Source: Apis mellifera (lineage: Eukaryota > Arthropoda > Insecta > Hymenoptera > Apidae). From it: 64,000 bases of DNA. Below, piece after piece: positions 50,401 to 64,000 of the stretch. The stretch is from the NCBI RefSeq assembly GCF_003254395.2, contig NC_037645.1, positions 11,965,229 through 12,029,228 of the forward strand, written 5' to 3'. Every line of letters begins with the position of its first letter. Within the stretch, counting starts at the first letter, position 1. The position numbers and the translations under genes are program-made. The notes under the pieces are model-generated. The model had not been told where the DNA came from, searched no databases, and worked only from the letters and a program-made list of their open reading frames with translations.

Positions 50401-51563
50401 CTGAAAAAAAATTCATTTAAACTTTTTAACGTAATTACGCCGATAACCTATTCTCGTAATACTTTTACGTTACAATGTACCCGACGAATATTAGTAAAAA
50501 AAAAATTGTAATATCGAACAATCGCTTATTTTTACCACAAACTCAGTATAAACTTAGTATAAACTAAAACGCGTAACAACTTCCAAGGTAATACAAAATG
50601 CTTGCTCTTCACCGAGGCATTTCGCATTTAGATAAAAATTATCTCTCGTCGATCTTGCGATCTTGAACGCACTTCCTCCATTTTGAACAAAGGAGGGCGC
50701 CACAGTGTCTCGCGTAATTACATTCCGTTAAAAGCTTACCGGATAAATCCTTAAAATGCAGTTTCTCGCGATATAGAAAAATAAGTTTACGAGGACAACG
50801 GGGAGGGGGGGAGGGAGGGGGAAGGCTCATAGCCGAACATAGGTGTCGCTGGATATATTTATCAGTGTGGTGGTGGTATAAGTAAGTAGCGGTGGTTCGG
50901 TGCGGTGAATGGCTTTTTAACCGTTCCTATCAGTCTAAAAAGCCCGAGGTTCTGTTACTTACTGGAAAAGGCTACGTCGCTATTCAGCTCAGAGGCCGCG
51001 TGCCCAACTAAATCACGCCGGATTTAAGTGGATTTTACAAACTCCCCCACGTGCGACTACGACGATGTATTGCCCTTGTAGGGTTGTTGCGACGCCATTC
51101 TACCGCAACGTGTGGTATATCCTCGTCTAAAAGATTCCCCCCATCCCCCCTCTATTCCCAGTTTTTTTATAAAATTACCTACTTCCATTCCATGATTTTT
51201 TTTATATAAATAAAACGACGATGAGGTAGATCGTTTCACTTTATAGTTTAATCCAATGATGATATATCCTTGAGAGGAAAGATTCTTATTTTCAATTAAG
51301 TGAATATTTCTTGTTCTTGAAATTTTACCCAAGTTATCTCAGGCAGCAAAAAAAAAACACTTTATCTATTTGATTACATATTTTCTATTTCTAAATTAAT
51401 TAATACATCTTGAGAGTAATCGTCGGTCTTCAAAATTTATAAATTTCGATATTCTATAATGCTTCGATCATTTAAAAAATTGTACGATAATCTGTATAGA
51501 AAAATATGTATAAAATAGAACAAAAGGATGACAACATGCCTCGTCGAGTGCAAGGACATATTT

Positions 51564-51827
<264 letters not shown>

Positions 51828-52746
51828 GTAGATTCGAAACGAAAGGATAAAACTCACTCACATAAGCAAAGATGCAGAACTGCGGTGAAGAGGGCTGCAA
51901 GTTTCCGTGCTGCCATGAGAATCAATCACTTTTGCGACGACAGTTTGGCACGTTACTCGACGATCTGAAATCAGAAATCAAAAGGATACGCCATTTTTTA
52001 AAAATTTTGAATTTAATTGACGTATCGTGCGACGCGTTGGCCGGAGAAAAAAATGTTCGGAAAGTTGCAGCTTCTGAGTGTACAGGCACGATTCCGATAT
52101 CGAATCTCTTTTAAGGAATAATCGAATAACCAGAGTAATGGATCGTCGACCGATGTTACTTTTGAATGCTCTCGAGGGCTGACCCATTATTCAATGCCAA
52201 ATCTTAATCAATCTATTGTACCCCTAATTTTCAATGATTAATTCGAATCAGTCCATTATATCATTAATTCATTTTTTTGCGGAAAGGAGATGTTGGAAAG
52301 AAGGATCGATGGTCATTTTGACAGTCTTTTTCCTTTTCGTGATTCGAGCCGGAAGAGTAATAAATTTGATCGATTTTTCAGTTCGGTTCCGATTTTGGAA
52401 AATGAATTTTTTTTCCCCCATAGATTCGACCAAGTTTTACGACTACGTAAAAGTAATAAAAACTTTTTATTCGAGCCCTTCGACTCATACGATTGAGCTT
52501 CAGATCATAAGCTTACGTTCCTCTATCCTCCTTACTTAAAATTGAAAAAAATCGAAGAAAATCAGTTTTCCATCAATTTTCCTATAACTAATTCTATAGC
52601 GTGTGCGTTACACCTCGAGATACTCGAAAGCAACGTTGATAACTGCCTGTACGAAACCGGATCGAAATAGTAGTTGGCCGCATAAAAGCGGATAAAAGAA
52701 GAAGAAGAAGGAAGAAAGAAAAATCGTAAAGTGGAAATTGAAGGTG

Positions 52747-52752
<6 letters not shown>

Positions 52753-52807
<55 letters not shown>
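52753..52807. repeat. (GA)n microsatellite
   Basis: This is a nearly perfect GA run of about 55 bp in GC-richer non-coding DNA. Confidence 0.9.
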
Positions 52808-52815
<8 letters not shown>

Positions 52816-55800
52816 CGGAAAGACGCGATTGATTTATGGTAACAAGAGGCCGCGAAGCGTGGTAAGTGGGCTATTTTTCAATGAAGCCAAGGGAGCGAAT
52901 GAATTCTCTCGGGGAAATGGAATTTTGAGCGGTTCGGCTTCGGTTGAGCTCGCTTCAACGGCGTATCAAAAGCCACGGTTACCCGTCATACGTGCCTCAG
53001 TCACCGTTCGGTGATTTCGCGCCTTCTATTTCGATACCCGGCTCGGAGAGGGGAGGGGGGAGAGGAAGGAGACGAAGGATGGTGCGCGCGGTAAGTTATG
53101 ACTTTCGGCTCCACCGCCATCTATGAATGTATGCATGAGATACCAACTTTACGCTTTATGCATTAAACGCAATGGCGATAAGGAGGCACCGATGCCGCGA
53201 GCATGCCGGAGAAAACTGTAATCGTTCCTCCGATCGTGTTAACCGCGCCAAAGATACGTATATATTTTACCGTTTAATCGTTTAAGCTTGATTTATACAA
53301 TTTATACGCGTTCATCTCGCGTTAAACACGTATATGGAGAATCCGGAAAGTTTAAAGGTTTTGAATATCTCTCGATTTTGAATAAAGGTTAAACGCGAGT
53401 TAATCTGCCTCGTTTACGCGACCGAAGAAAACACGAAGATTTCGAATCCGTTTAAAAGAATTTCCTCGAAAATCCTTATCGATAAATCTTAACGAGACGG
53501 ACTTACATTTTCGTGGACGTTTTCTTCGAGAATAAAAAAGGAATAAACGTGGACGCGAAAGATGCCAAGAAATATGTTTGCGCATAGGAGAATTAAATTT
53601 ACACGGTCTGTACACGTGTAAGACGATCTATACATTTCTATTAAAATCCTTATTTTTCGTAAGAGGATTGTAAAGACGGAGAACGTTTATATTTCAGTAG
53701 TTCACGCGTTTGTTTCATCGCTATTCTCGAAACAGAGTTTCCTTAACCGTTAAACCGTTAAAATTTATACATAGAGAGATAAACGCTCGAGTTTAAACGA
53801 AGCTAATCTCGAATAACAATTTCTTTCCCAAGGAACAGTTTTGCGTTCTTTTCCTTTTTTTTTTTTTTCCTTTTTTTAATTATATTCAAAGTTGAACGTA
53901 GGAAAGTTGGAGGCGAGCTACGAACATACCGTATCGTAGTTTCTTCTCAGGATTCACAGTGGTGGAAAAGCAAAGTAACAAGATTTCACTGCTACTAACT
54001 CAAATTATTACCGGTAATGCCCTCGTTCCAGCTTGACGAACTTCGGGGAGAGTCCTTTTCCGACAGAGCTAACTGAAAAGTTTCCGAGAAAGATTCAAAA
54101 CCTGTTAAAGAATGCCTGAACAACGTTGCTCGACACTACCCTTACGATGTCACCAACAGAAATGTCGCTCCCGAACGATGACAAGAATTAAGTTTCGTCC
54201 TCGTGTTGTGGCACGCGGCTTTACACCACGATGAACAATGACGAGACAAGTTTCTTCGTCTTTCGCATTAAAGCTCGGTATCTACGTCTCGGTATCTACG
54301 AAAAATAATTACCATCAATCGGTATTTACAAATTTTTTTATAAATTTGGAGAATATTGCAAACGATCTTTCGTGATTCTCTTTATATAATTTTTTTTATG
54401 TATATGTAATCGTTCAATCAATGAATTGTGTGATTTTCTTACTTTTTTAATACAATGTTCTTCGTGAATATTGAAGTTATTCCATGATGACAAAATCGTG
54501 TTGATTCCTTAAATTTTTTTTATCTCGTGTAAAAAAGGAATTTGAAAAAAAAAAGATGGAAAAATATTGAAATACACACACATTCTATGCATCGTTTCGT
54601 TACAATTTTTGTATTATTCGTATCATATTTCGCAACGTGTTAATTTGGATTTATTGGACATGGCCAAGGATATAATATTTTGGAAAATATTTGTATCTGA
54701 TGAAATGAAAATGTTTCGACGGAAATACGATGCACGGGATTTTTCTCTATCGGTCTTTTGTCTTCTCTTCTTCCATTTTGTATTTTATGCAGAATATATT
54801 TTCTTCTCTCGTCCATCCATCAGCTAATCGCAATGTATGACTGCATTAACACGAGGTGTCACTCTACGCGAAGCACAATTTTTTTTACAATCATGTTAGA
54901 AAGTTTCTTTTCGAAAAATTATTATTATTCTCATTTATTTAATTTCTGAAACCGAACCGATAAATATGTATCGTATCGTAATTTGAAGAATAAATTTTTA
55001 TACTATTTTTCCACTTCATTATCCAGTACACATTAATTTCTTGATTCAAGATAAATAAAGAAACTCGAGTATCAAGTTCATTATTCTTTTTTTTGAAACA
55101 AACAAAGAATCTGAATCCAGCGTTTCCTTTCCAGTGCAAGAAATAAAAGAATAAAAACTTCTGCATAATCTAAGTAAAAAATAATCCTTTCGAATTTACA
55201 CTCGTGTATATAATTTAATATAATTTATTCCATTCGATATATTCACTTATTTAATAACAATCGAAACACTGTTAACAATTGCACCACTCAATATTTAACG
55301 TTAAATCCTAATGGTTTAATAATGGTGGCAAACGTCGCTTTTTGGTTTCTCTATTCTCGTTGGTAGAGGTCCGTTCGATCGGGGTCACGTGGTAGACCGT
55401 GTTGATAGAGGAAACGCGTTACGGAAGTGCACCGCGAATACAAAAGCGGCACTCTATCGTGTGCCTTTTCGCGCGTCTCGTATCAGTCAGGGAAAGGTAT
55501 CCTCGAAGAACAAAGAGATGTTTTGCGAGTCAAATACCATCGGTCCCTCCAACATCCCAGGAATTCCTCTAAATGGAGCAAAGAAACATTATACAGTTCT
55601 TCCGTTCTTGGAATGCGTCTGCTTTTGGTATCCTCTATCTCCCTTTCTCCCCAACAATTGAAGGTGATCGAACTGCTTTCCAGAACTTTCCAACTTCCGG
55701 CAACCTATTTGTTCCGCCATTCCGATTCTCCTCGACGATAAATCGCACACGTAACATTTGTCACGTTTAAATGAATATTTTCGATTAATCGATTAATTTT

Positions 55801-58519
55801 GCCAATCAATTTATTCTTTTCTTATTCATCAATTATCGTGCTTTCTTTTCTTTGACAAAATATAGAATCTATAAGAATTAATAATTCTTGTAAAATCTGG
55901 AATTAAAAATGTAGGAATTGTATTTATGAATTATTAAATATCTCGGAAATAGTATATAGCACGTTCAAAATTTTATTCGACAAAAAAAATGATATGTCCG
56001 ATTCAATTGGGTGATAAATAGAACAGATGGATATATCTCGTATGAAACATCGTATATAAAAATCGTTCAAAATTTCTGAACGAATAAATACGAATAAAGC
56101 TGAATTTTATTTCCGCGTTTCTGGAAAGATGGAGAACATTGGCATAGAATATGGAATAATCTAAAACAAAATGATAAACGCGACAACGAGAAACATTTCT
56201 AGGTTTGCGACGAAAAACATTAATCTATTCCTTCTGAAATATTATCAGATCAAGGAAATACGAAGCGTATAGTACGTACGTAGATCCGGTTGCAACTTCA
56301 TCCCCCTTTTAACTATATCAAAGTTACATAAGCTTGCGTTGTACACGTTAGTGGTATATCGAGAGGGGAAGGGAGTAGAGGGAAACGTGCACGTTCGAAT
56401 AACCTGTTCTTGTATCGGCTGACTGAATAACTGCGGGCTACCTGTCAGAAACAAGTATCGACGTCGAACGATAGGGACCCGGTAAATGCACCTATGGAGC
56501 ATAGTTGAGCAAAAGTATTTGTGTTTTTCTTTAGTTCCATAAAATTTATCAAACGACCCGTATTCATCCGACCGTGCTCGATACATTCGCTTATAGACGG
56601 ATGGAGACGGAACCTATATCCCGCTCGTTCACGGTTCGAAGCATCGGTCCTGTCTCGACTAGTTACCATCTCGTGTACCCGACAGATACTCTACTACACA
56701 CTTTCCATCGTCTTATTCCAATTATTCGAACATTAATTTTCATTTATCCCAGTCGAGAAACAAACACCGGCGCTTGGAACGTCTCATTGGTTACTCCTCT
56801 TTATTTTTCCAGGATTAAAAATAGCGACGAGAGGCGCCATCTCTCGACGAATCCATCGTAACACTTCACGGTTCGCGGTACTCAACTTTTTTTTCTTTAC
56901 CGATATTACCAATCTTCGAATTTATATATTTCAAGTTTCGCTTCAGATGTAACAATTTGGAAGTGGAAGCGTGATCCATGGAGCGTGTCGGTCGCTCGTA
57001 ATCCGATATTCCGGTCAGGGATAGATAAGAAAGTTCCTTCTAAAATCGGTAGTGTAATAATTATGCGAGGAATGTCATACCGGCCGTGCCACCCGCATAA
57101 CAAGTGGCCCTTCCTTCTGCCCGGGAAATCATCCCACACCCGGTAGCTGTAATCTTTTCCTCGAGATGATTCATCGGGTGGAAGGTAGATTCGTTTCCTT
57201 CTCTCGTTTTTCCCTTGCCATCCTACTTCGACGCTTCGGGGCCAGACTTGTAAATGGACTTCTGGAAGTAGCAGCCTCTTGCAAACGCCGCGAGACACTG
57301 ACCCGATTGTGTGCCGTAATGGGATGGCGAACTCGCTGAAATATTTCTTTTAAAGCGATCCGATTTCTTCCCTTTCGGGATATTAAAAGTTAAACAAGAT
57401 CGAGTTAATTGAGTGAGAAGTTTGAAACACCGTTGACAACGATACTACCGGCTGTGAATAGAAGAGTAGTTTTAGACTTTCTTCAATCTTTTTCCTTCAT
57501 TTTTCCGAATCGTATTGGCACGTTTCGATGTTTTAAGTTCGATGTAATAATGTGATATTTCATTTTTTTTTTTTTTTCATTTCAATTTATTCGATCACGG
57601 TATAAATATAATTTGAAATTTTATGCAAATTATAGTAACACGATACGAAGATTAAAATGTCAAAAGAAATATTTGTCGATATTTAATTTCTAATATTTAT
57701 TAAGGCTATCGGTTCGATTCGTCAAATCGAAGTTTTTAATTAATATTTTATGCGTGAATAAATAAATTCAACGATTCGAGGATCGATCGATAAATTTGGA
57801 ATTTGAAGATAAAGAGAAAGATGTTACGATGTTTTCTAAATTTTAATTTTACGCGAAGAATTTTTACATATATCGTAATTAAATCCTATTAGCGTTTAAA
57901 TATCTGTTTTAATCGTCAATTACGATTATACGTTGATTTAATTAAAATTGGATCATTAATCGATATATTAAATATTACCCGACACTATCGTATATATCGG
58001 TCACATTAATATGTAACAAATGAATTAAACAAAAATTAAATTCATTTATTGCAAAATTCATTACACATTTAACTACACATGGAATATATTTTCATTTCAT
58101 GTGGTTTGCCAATAAGGGAAAACGTTTGTGTTTCACCATAATAAATCGATAAACTTATTATATCGTCATTATTCTTATCACTATTCTGTCATTTCTTGAA
58201 ACCATTGATGTATAAATAACATTTTGCACGATATATTTAATGCCTTGTGGTACAATGACGAGTCACAATTTTGAACCATAAACAACATATTTTTATTATA
58301 CTGATCAAACTTAAACAATTTTTTTCAATAAATTTAACCAAGAGACAATAATATTTAAAAAAAAAATAAAAATGATATATTCGCGTATAATTCTTCATTA
58401 AAATATCAGACAATAAAACAATTAATAAAACCTTCTATTTTTTATTAAAAAAAAAAAGACGATCTCTGACGTTGAGATAGGAATCGATAGATTCCTTATT
58501 AACTCTCTTTATTAAATGT

Positions 58520-58920
58520 GACAGAACGGCGGGAGCATAAGCCTCGGAAGCTCCGTTTACCGACTACAGCTCACGGTACAGCGAATGTCAGCCGGTGATG
58601 GGTGGGCGCGAATTAGCACGATTAAGATGGTATCGCATCCGAGCGGACAGGAGAACGATGCGAAGCCGAAGAGGGAGGTAGGTAGGGTTGTTCAACCTCA
58701 AAGTAACTGGCAAGTGGAACGGCTGTGGCGCGGTTCTGTATGGGATATCTATAGAGGAGAGGAGAGGTATCCGGTGGGTCGGTGTTGGCCGGGATTACTG
58801 AAATACAGGAACGGTAAGCGAAGCTGGCTCCGGCTTTGGCCACGGCTTCGGCTTCGGCTTCGCCGGTCACCCCTGATGCTGAGTTACGTCCCACTCTATA
58901 TCCCTACGACCTATTACACA
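58520..58920. promoter_or_regulatory. GC/CpG-rich island, candidate promoter or UTR exon
   Basis: One of the most GC-rich stretches of the window, including a GGCTTC hexamer run (about 58840-58862). Both strands have open frames without recognisable domains. It could be the promoter or a non-coding first exon of the DIP-like gene to its left, but no splice partner can be identified. Confidence 0.3.
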
Positions 58921-61900
58921 CGCAATACGTCCACATAAATATATCTGCCGCAAAATTCACTCGCCACTGGCCAATGCCGAATTCTCCTCCTTTCAAACAT
59001 TCGTAAACATTCGTTCGATCCTGCGCACTCGCTCGTCAGTTAAGTCGTCTGTCCTTTCTTTCTTAACGATCCGCTTTTTACGCGCTTAACGTGTTTACAA
59101 CGCGCCGGTGAGGTATAAGGTTTCCAGGAATCTTCTTTCTTTCTCTAAGGCTAATTTAGATATTTCCACTGCTCGCACTCGTCCTAGTTAGATACTTAGG
59201 GTTTCGCGCAGTCCAATTTCTTGGTCCCTGTCCAACTCTCTCCCCTCTTTTAATTTAACACGTTCCAGTATCCGTGCGTTTCAAGCGTCAAAGAAGTTTT
59301 CGTTGACGTCCATTTTGTGAAACAAATAACTCTCTTCAAGAACGAACACATATCTCTTGCGAACACAAGTCCTCTCCTTAGTTCTCTCGCACAAGTTTTA
59401 TTTCAAAGAGACTCGATTGCATTAATTTACAACTCGAGTCAGGTCGGGGAATCGTTCGACGAATATTTCGTGCCGCAACAACGTGATCCTGGGATTCAAA
59501 TGGTGCTGTGCCAGTGCCGTTCAATAGAGGAGAAGTTTCCAAGTGTAACATTGACTTTGTCTTACATTACAATTATCGATCATCCAAAAGTTTCATCCAA
59601 AAGCAACTTTGCGTCTTCTATTGATTTTAGAATAATTCTCTAATCTCTTATGGAAGATTATTTTTGTGATATAATAATCGGCGCGTTTATAACTATGTCA
59701 CTTTTGATATTTGGCGACACGGAATGCGCAATGCTGTTACAGTTATTTGCATTAATTGTCAAAAGACTGTATTGATGGGCCAATTGTTCAATCGGAAAAT
59801 CAATTAATATGATTGAAGTGACGCGCGAATTAACAAGCACATGATCATAGATCGTGACATTTCGAAACGGACAGATAACGCCAAATACAGGAACGTTCGT
59901 ATTGTAAATTTTTATAGGAGTGGAAAATTTTGTCCAAAATTTTTATTTTGTATCGGGAGAATGTAAGTGAGGAAGTGTCATCTTTTTGCAATGCTGAATA
60001 TTTTTCGATAACTTTTTCAAGTATGGAAAAATCATTTTAAAGAAAGACATATATTTGTATGCTCATATAAACACCAGATATAAATGAAACATGTTTATGT
60101 ATCATTTAAAACGAAAAATCGAATTTTATCATTTTTCATAAAAAAAATATGGATAAAAATTTCAAATATTAAAAAATTAATTAATTTTTGATACTTTATA
60201 ATGCAATTATTTATATTTGTTACATTTAAAGCTAACAAATATTGTATTGTCTTTTATACAAAATATGAATAGAATGAATAGAAAATTGATTAATTTTTAA
60301 ATGATATTTTACATTGCAGTTATTGTTCTTATTTATATTTGCTACGTTTAACAATAATATACTTTATTTAGCATCGAGGTAAGATCAAATAATTGTAAAA
60401 ATTATTTAAAAAATACAACAAAAAAAATATTTTTTTTCCAATTATCGCTTTCTTCCGTGTGCAACGCGGTGCGACACCAATTTTTAATTCTTTTCATTCT
60501 CTTTCCTCTTTTCACGGATAATCTCAGAAACACTCGATTTCTTTTTTTTTCCCTTTGCTTTTTCTCTTCATTGAACTTATATTCCACCTCATTCCTTTTT
60601 TTCTCTACCTAAAGTCATGCTTGTCTTTAGACATTTCCCGATTTCTTTTCTTCCGCGTATATTCTTTGTTCCGTCCCTTCATTTTTCCACTTGCTTCTCT
60701 CCTCCTTTTTTTCTTTTTTTTTTCTCTCTCTCCAACGTCTTACTCTTTGTTCCTACCGTTTTCAGCAATCTTGCGTTTCCATCTATTGTCTCGGAGCGTC
60801 ATCGCTTCTTCTCCTTGATTTTCCCGCATCGTTCGATAAAACACGTATCTATTTCCATAGTACGTCCCGATATTTCTGTCAATGCTTGTATCCACGACGG
60901 ATAAGTGCTCTTGCAACCTGTGTTCCGTGAAATGTATCCTAAAACTGGAGAGACGCAATATTTATCAATATCAATTTCTAAAAGATTTTTTTTTTTTTTT
61001 AAATCGAATATTTAAATATTACATGAACAATGTGATAAGAATTGATTTGTAAATTTATATTATATAAAAATTAATATACGATTAATTATGCTGTTATAAA
61101 ATCTAATAAAGAATTAAATGCGATTAAAAAATTTGATAATTAAGAATTTGAAGAATTTATATTTGGAAATATAAATGCACGCTGTGACGAAAGAGAATAA
61201 ATATACATGTAAAAGTGTTGAAAAGTACCCCTCCTCTTCCTCCCTTCTTTTTTTCCTCTGGAACATTGTTTTATCACGGCTATTTGAAATTGTATAAAAT
61301 TACGCAGCCTGCGGGCTATTTGTACCGCAGTCTTGCATTGTTTGTGCATAAAATTAGAGCAGACAGTATTTTTTAACGTTAACTGCGATTAAAATTAGTT
61401 AAGAAATAGAATTTCGAACGATCTTTCTCTTGATGATATTCTAGTATTTTTTTTCTAAAAAAAAAAGAAAGATAAAGGTATAATCTTATTAAATTAAAAA
61501 ATTGAAGTTTTTCTATAATATTATTTCGATATTATTAAAAATACTATGCAGATACGTACATGTATAATGGCCACACGTATATACTATTTAACTAGAAATT
61601 CTGACTGGGGAGAGTAAGTTCTCTATTGTTATGGTATTGTTATTCCGTTATTCGAGCTAGCACATTTACTATGTACATCATGTCTGAAATTCCAACGAAA
61701 CACGATGCTCTTCTAGTAGTTTCATCCAAACTTGGATCGATGTTCACGGTCGTGTCGCATATTTGTTTGCAACAACTGGAAGGAAGTTAACGATAAACAG
61801 AAATGGTTGAATGCTATGCTCTTTGTCATTATATCGTGCGAATTAAACTAAATAATATCGTTGTTATATAAATTTGAAAAGAAAAGAAGAAAAGAAAACA

Positions 61901-62874
61901 TTCTGTACTTCATTCTTTTAATTGCTTCGATTGTTTGTGCTTGATATTTTAATCGTATTATCGAATCAAGTATCGTAGTAATAAAGTGAAATAATTGTCG
62001 ATAAAATACACTTTGTTAAAATATACAGTTCTATTCTACACGAAATAATATTAGTTTGTTTCAAAAAGCAATAATTTTGAAAGTTATATATAAAACAATA
62101 TTATAACATATATAATTCTCTCGTGCATAGTTTCTAGGTTATAACGCGTGTACTAAACACTAACAAGATTCACAGCGAAATAATTATCTGCCAGTATAAT
62201 TATTCAGAATATCCGCATTATATATAGTTTTTTTTTCACTTTAAATTCTCTAAATTCTTTATCTTCATTCACTTTCCGAAAATAATTACGAAAACCTCTT
62301 TTGTATCAACATTTACAATTACGGAAATATTCGAGATGGTTAGAGTCTCACTGCAGAGTATCCTGAACAGCCAGCGCAATCTATCTTTCTTTATGTGACG
62401 TTACTGATCTATCAAGTCACTTTATCTCGCGCGTTTATGAACTTTTTTCATTAAATTTTTCTTCGAAAGAGGATTTAAATCAAACTAATATTAACCTAAA
62501 ATAAAATAACAAATCTCTCTGTATTTTTAATTACAATTAACCAATAATATCTATTATTACAAATCAATGATTTATATTACAACATTTGATTTATTTCGCT
62601 ACACGAGAATCACAAGATTTAATCTTTTCTCTATTAATCAAATATCCCTTTTAAAACACATTGTTATCATCGCTATAAAAATAATAATAATAGATGAGGA
62701 ATCGGATTTCGAGCAATACGTGAAAATGACGGATCTTTGATAAATTATGAATTAAAGATCGGAAGGATACTATTGGCCGATTATACGTATAATTGAAAAA
62801 TTGATTTCGGATATAAATGAACATTAAGCTCAGGAATTTAATACCATTCGATGAAAAAGTAAAAGTTCATACAG

Positions 62875-62876
<2 letters not shown>

Positions 62877-62909
<33 letters not shown>
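62877..62909. repeat. (CT)n microsatellite
   Basis: A run of about 33 bp of CT dinucleotides is followed by a looser CTTT-rich tail. Confidence 0.9.
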
Positions 62910-62913
<4 letters not shown>

Positions 62914-63056
62914 TTCTCTTTTTCTCTCTTTGTCCCTACTCCCCTCCTTTCCAGATTTATCAGTAGGCAATACCACTTCTCTGTCCAACTGTCGAACGTA
63001 AAGCGGATTCTCCCGTTAAGCAGATAGGAATTCAGAGACGATGCGAGCGCGGTAAT

Positions 63057-63105
63057 GCACCTCTCCTCCCCATCATACATCGGTGGCAAACGGGAGAGGA
63101 GGTGC
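63057..63105. other. imperfect hairpin
   Basis: GCACCTCTCCTCCC (63057-63070) faces GGGAGAGGAGGTGC (63092-63105) across a 21-nt loop. Twelve of 14 positions pair canonically. It lies in GC-richer non-coding DNA. The stem is short for a miRNA precursor. Confidence 0.5.
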
Positions 63106-64000
63106 GTGAATCGAGAACGAAACTGAATAAAGAAGGAGAAGAGATGGAATAGTCGGATGGAGAACGTCGAAGAAACGAAATAATTTTTGAGGTTAGTCGA
63201 ATGAACGAATATACGAGAGATCATTCGGTCTTTGTATTTATCGTGAAATAAGAAACGTCGGTAACGAAAGGAATAATAATATTGTGGAAAATTGAATGGG
63301 ATTATTTTTAATCGATCTTTGTGGTTAAACATGTGCGCGAGAAAAGTTTTTTCCTCTTCTTTCGAAACCGCACCGCTTTGATTCGGAACAATGATTCTCG
63401 AGAGAAATTCCCTAGAGGACGTGTCGTACCAACAGCTAATTCCATCGGGAAATTTCTATACCGATATTTATGACCGAACCCATTATTTCGAGATGATTCC
63501 ACAAAATTGTGTGCGCAAATCAATTGCCGTGTAATTTATGATTTCGAACGGAATTATGGACACATGAATTGTACGTTAGAGAGATATAGGTGTGCAATTA
63601 TGTGCTCATCGTGCACTGTAATGAGCGGACACGCATCTATCTTTTCGATTAATGTATCATCAACGTTTTAACAAATAATATTAGTACGAGATTGTAATTT
63701 AATTTCGCTACCAGGCTTGGGAAGGAATTGCGTGAATTATTAAACGTATGGAAATAAATTAATATAAATTATTAAACATTTTCTATGTGTATTATATTAC
63801 AAAGATTACTTTATACGATGTACAAGTAAATATCAAATGTTTGTAAATAAACGTTACGCGTTTAATTTAGAAGATTATTTACCATTTTATCGATTCGTTA
63901 TTAGGATGTTTATGAAATTTAATTCGATGATTTAATTCTTTCGTGTTCTTGACTTTTATCCATATACCATAAAGATGCGTAGATATTATTTCATTAAAGT

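Noticed and set aside
56906..57298. Minus-strand open frame of about 130 codons in GC-rich DNA
   Set aside because: No domain, no signal peptide, no splice phase linking it to the DIP-like exons; a frame this long is expected by chance in GC-richer sequence.
57705..57735. tRNA B-box-like GGTTCGATTCG
   Set aside because: No cloverleaf, A box or acceptor stem can be formed around it.
58585..58938. Plus-strand open frame of about 117 codons
   Set aside because: The Arg/Trp/Leu-rich C-terminal half comes from the GGCTTC repeat, and no homology is recognisable.
62838..63332. Minus-strand open frame of about 164 codons
   Set aside because: Ends in an Arg/Glu repeat from the (CT)n microsatellite, and no domain is visible.

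Overview
This is eukaryotic, insect-type nuclear DNA, most likely from a bee or close hymenopteran such as Apis. The evidence is very AT-rich introns and intergenic DNA (about 13-50 kb), frequent CpG in the GC-richer parts (about 12-13 kb and 51-64 kb), many (GA)n and (TA)n microsatellites, short GT-AG introns, and insect-type proteins (annexin B9, a dpr-interacting-protein-like Ig protein, an mAChR-A-type receptor). No prokaryotic operon, CRISPR array or rRNA gene is visible. The species cannot be fixed from the sequence alone. All gene models were built by hand by joining exons whose splice sites and reading phases agree.

Layout. At 1-318 (-) is the first recognisable coding exon of a muscarinic acetylcholine receptor (mAChR-A type); the rest lies beyond the left edge, and 0.3-13 kb is probably its 5' region. 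At 16.9-18.8 kb (-) is a TRAIP/NOPO-like RING E3 ligase. At 21.2-28.4 kb (+) is AHSA1 (Aha1), the Hsp90 ATPase activator, with an array of heat-shock-element pentamers upstream of a TATA box. At 28.9-31.5 kb (-) is an intact, spliced gene from the hAT transposase superfamily with a BED finger; it converges on AHSA1. At 32.3-36.8 kb (-) is annexin B9 with three alternative last exons. At 39.4-42.0 kb (+) is a DDX51/Dbp73D-like DEAD-box helicase. At 47.3-50.4 kb (-) are the three Ig domains and the C-terminus of a DIP/lachesin-like cell-surface protein whose signal-peptide exon is not found here. The region 50.4-64 kb is non-coding as far as can be read; it is probably the large 5' intron or upstream region of the DIP-like gene.

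The genes do not form one pathway. TRAIP (DNA-damage response), AHSA1 (protein folding), annexin B9 (calcium-dependent membrane binding) and DDX51 (ribosome biogenesis) are housekeeping-type genes with compact introns. They sit between two neuronal-type genes, the muscarinic receptor and the DIP-like Ig protein, which have large 5' regions.

Observations most worth checking: the heat-shock-element array ahead of AHSA1; the three interchangeable terminal exons of annexin B9, which all keep the presumed calcium-ligand Asp; a 295-bp tandem duplication that copies an annexin splice acceptor and 35 bp of exon; the spliced hAT-derived gene with a cluster of CRE/ATF-like motifs upstream; a candidate C/D-box snoRNA in AHSA1 intron 6; and a 174-bp MITE-like element with a second, decayed copy.
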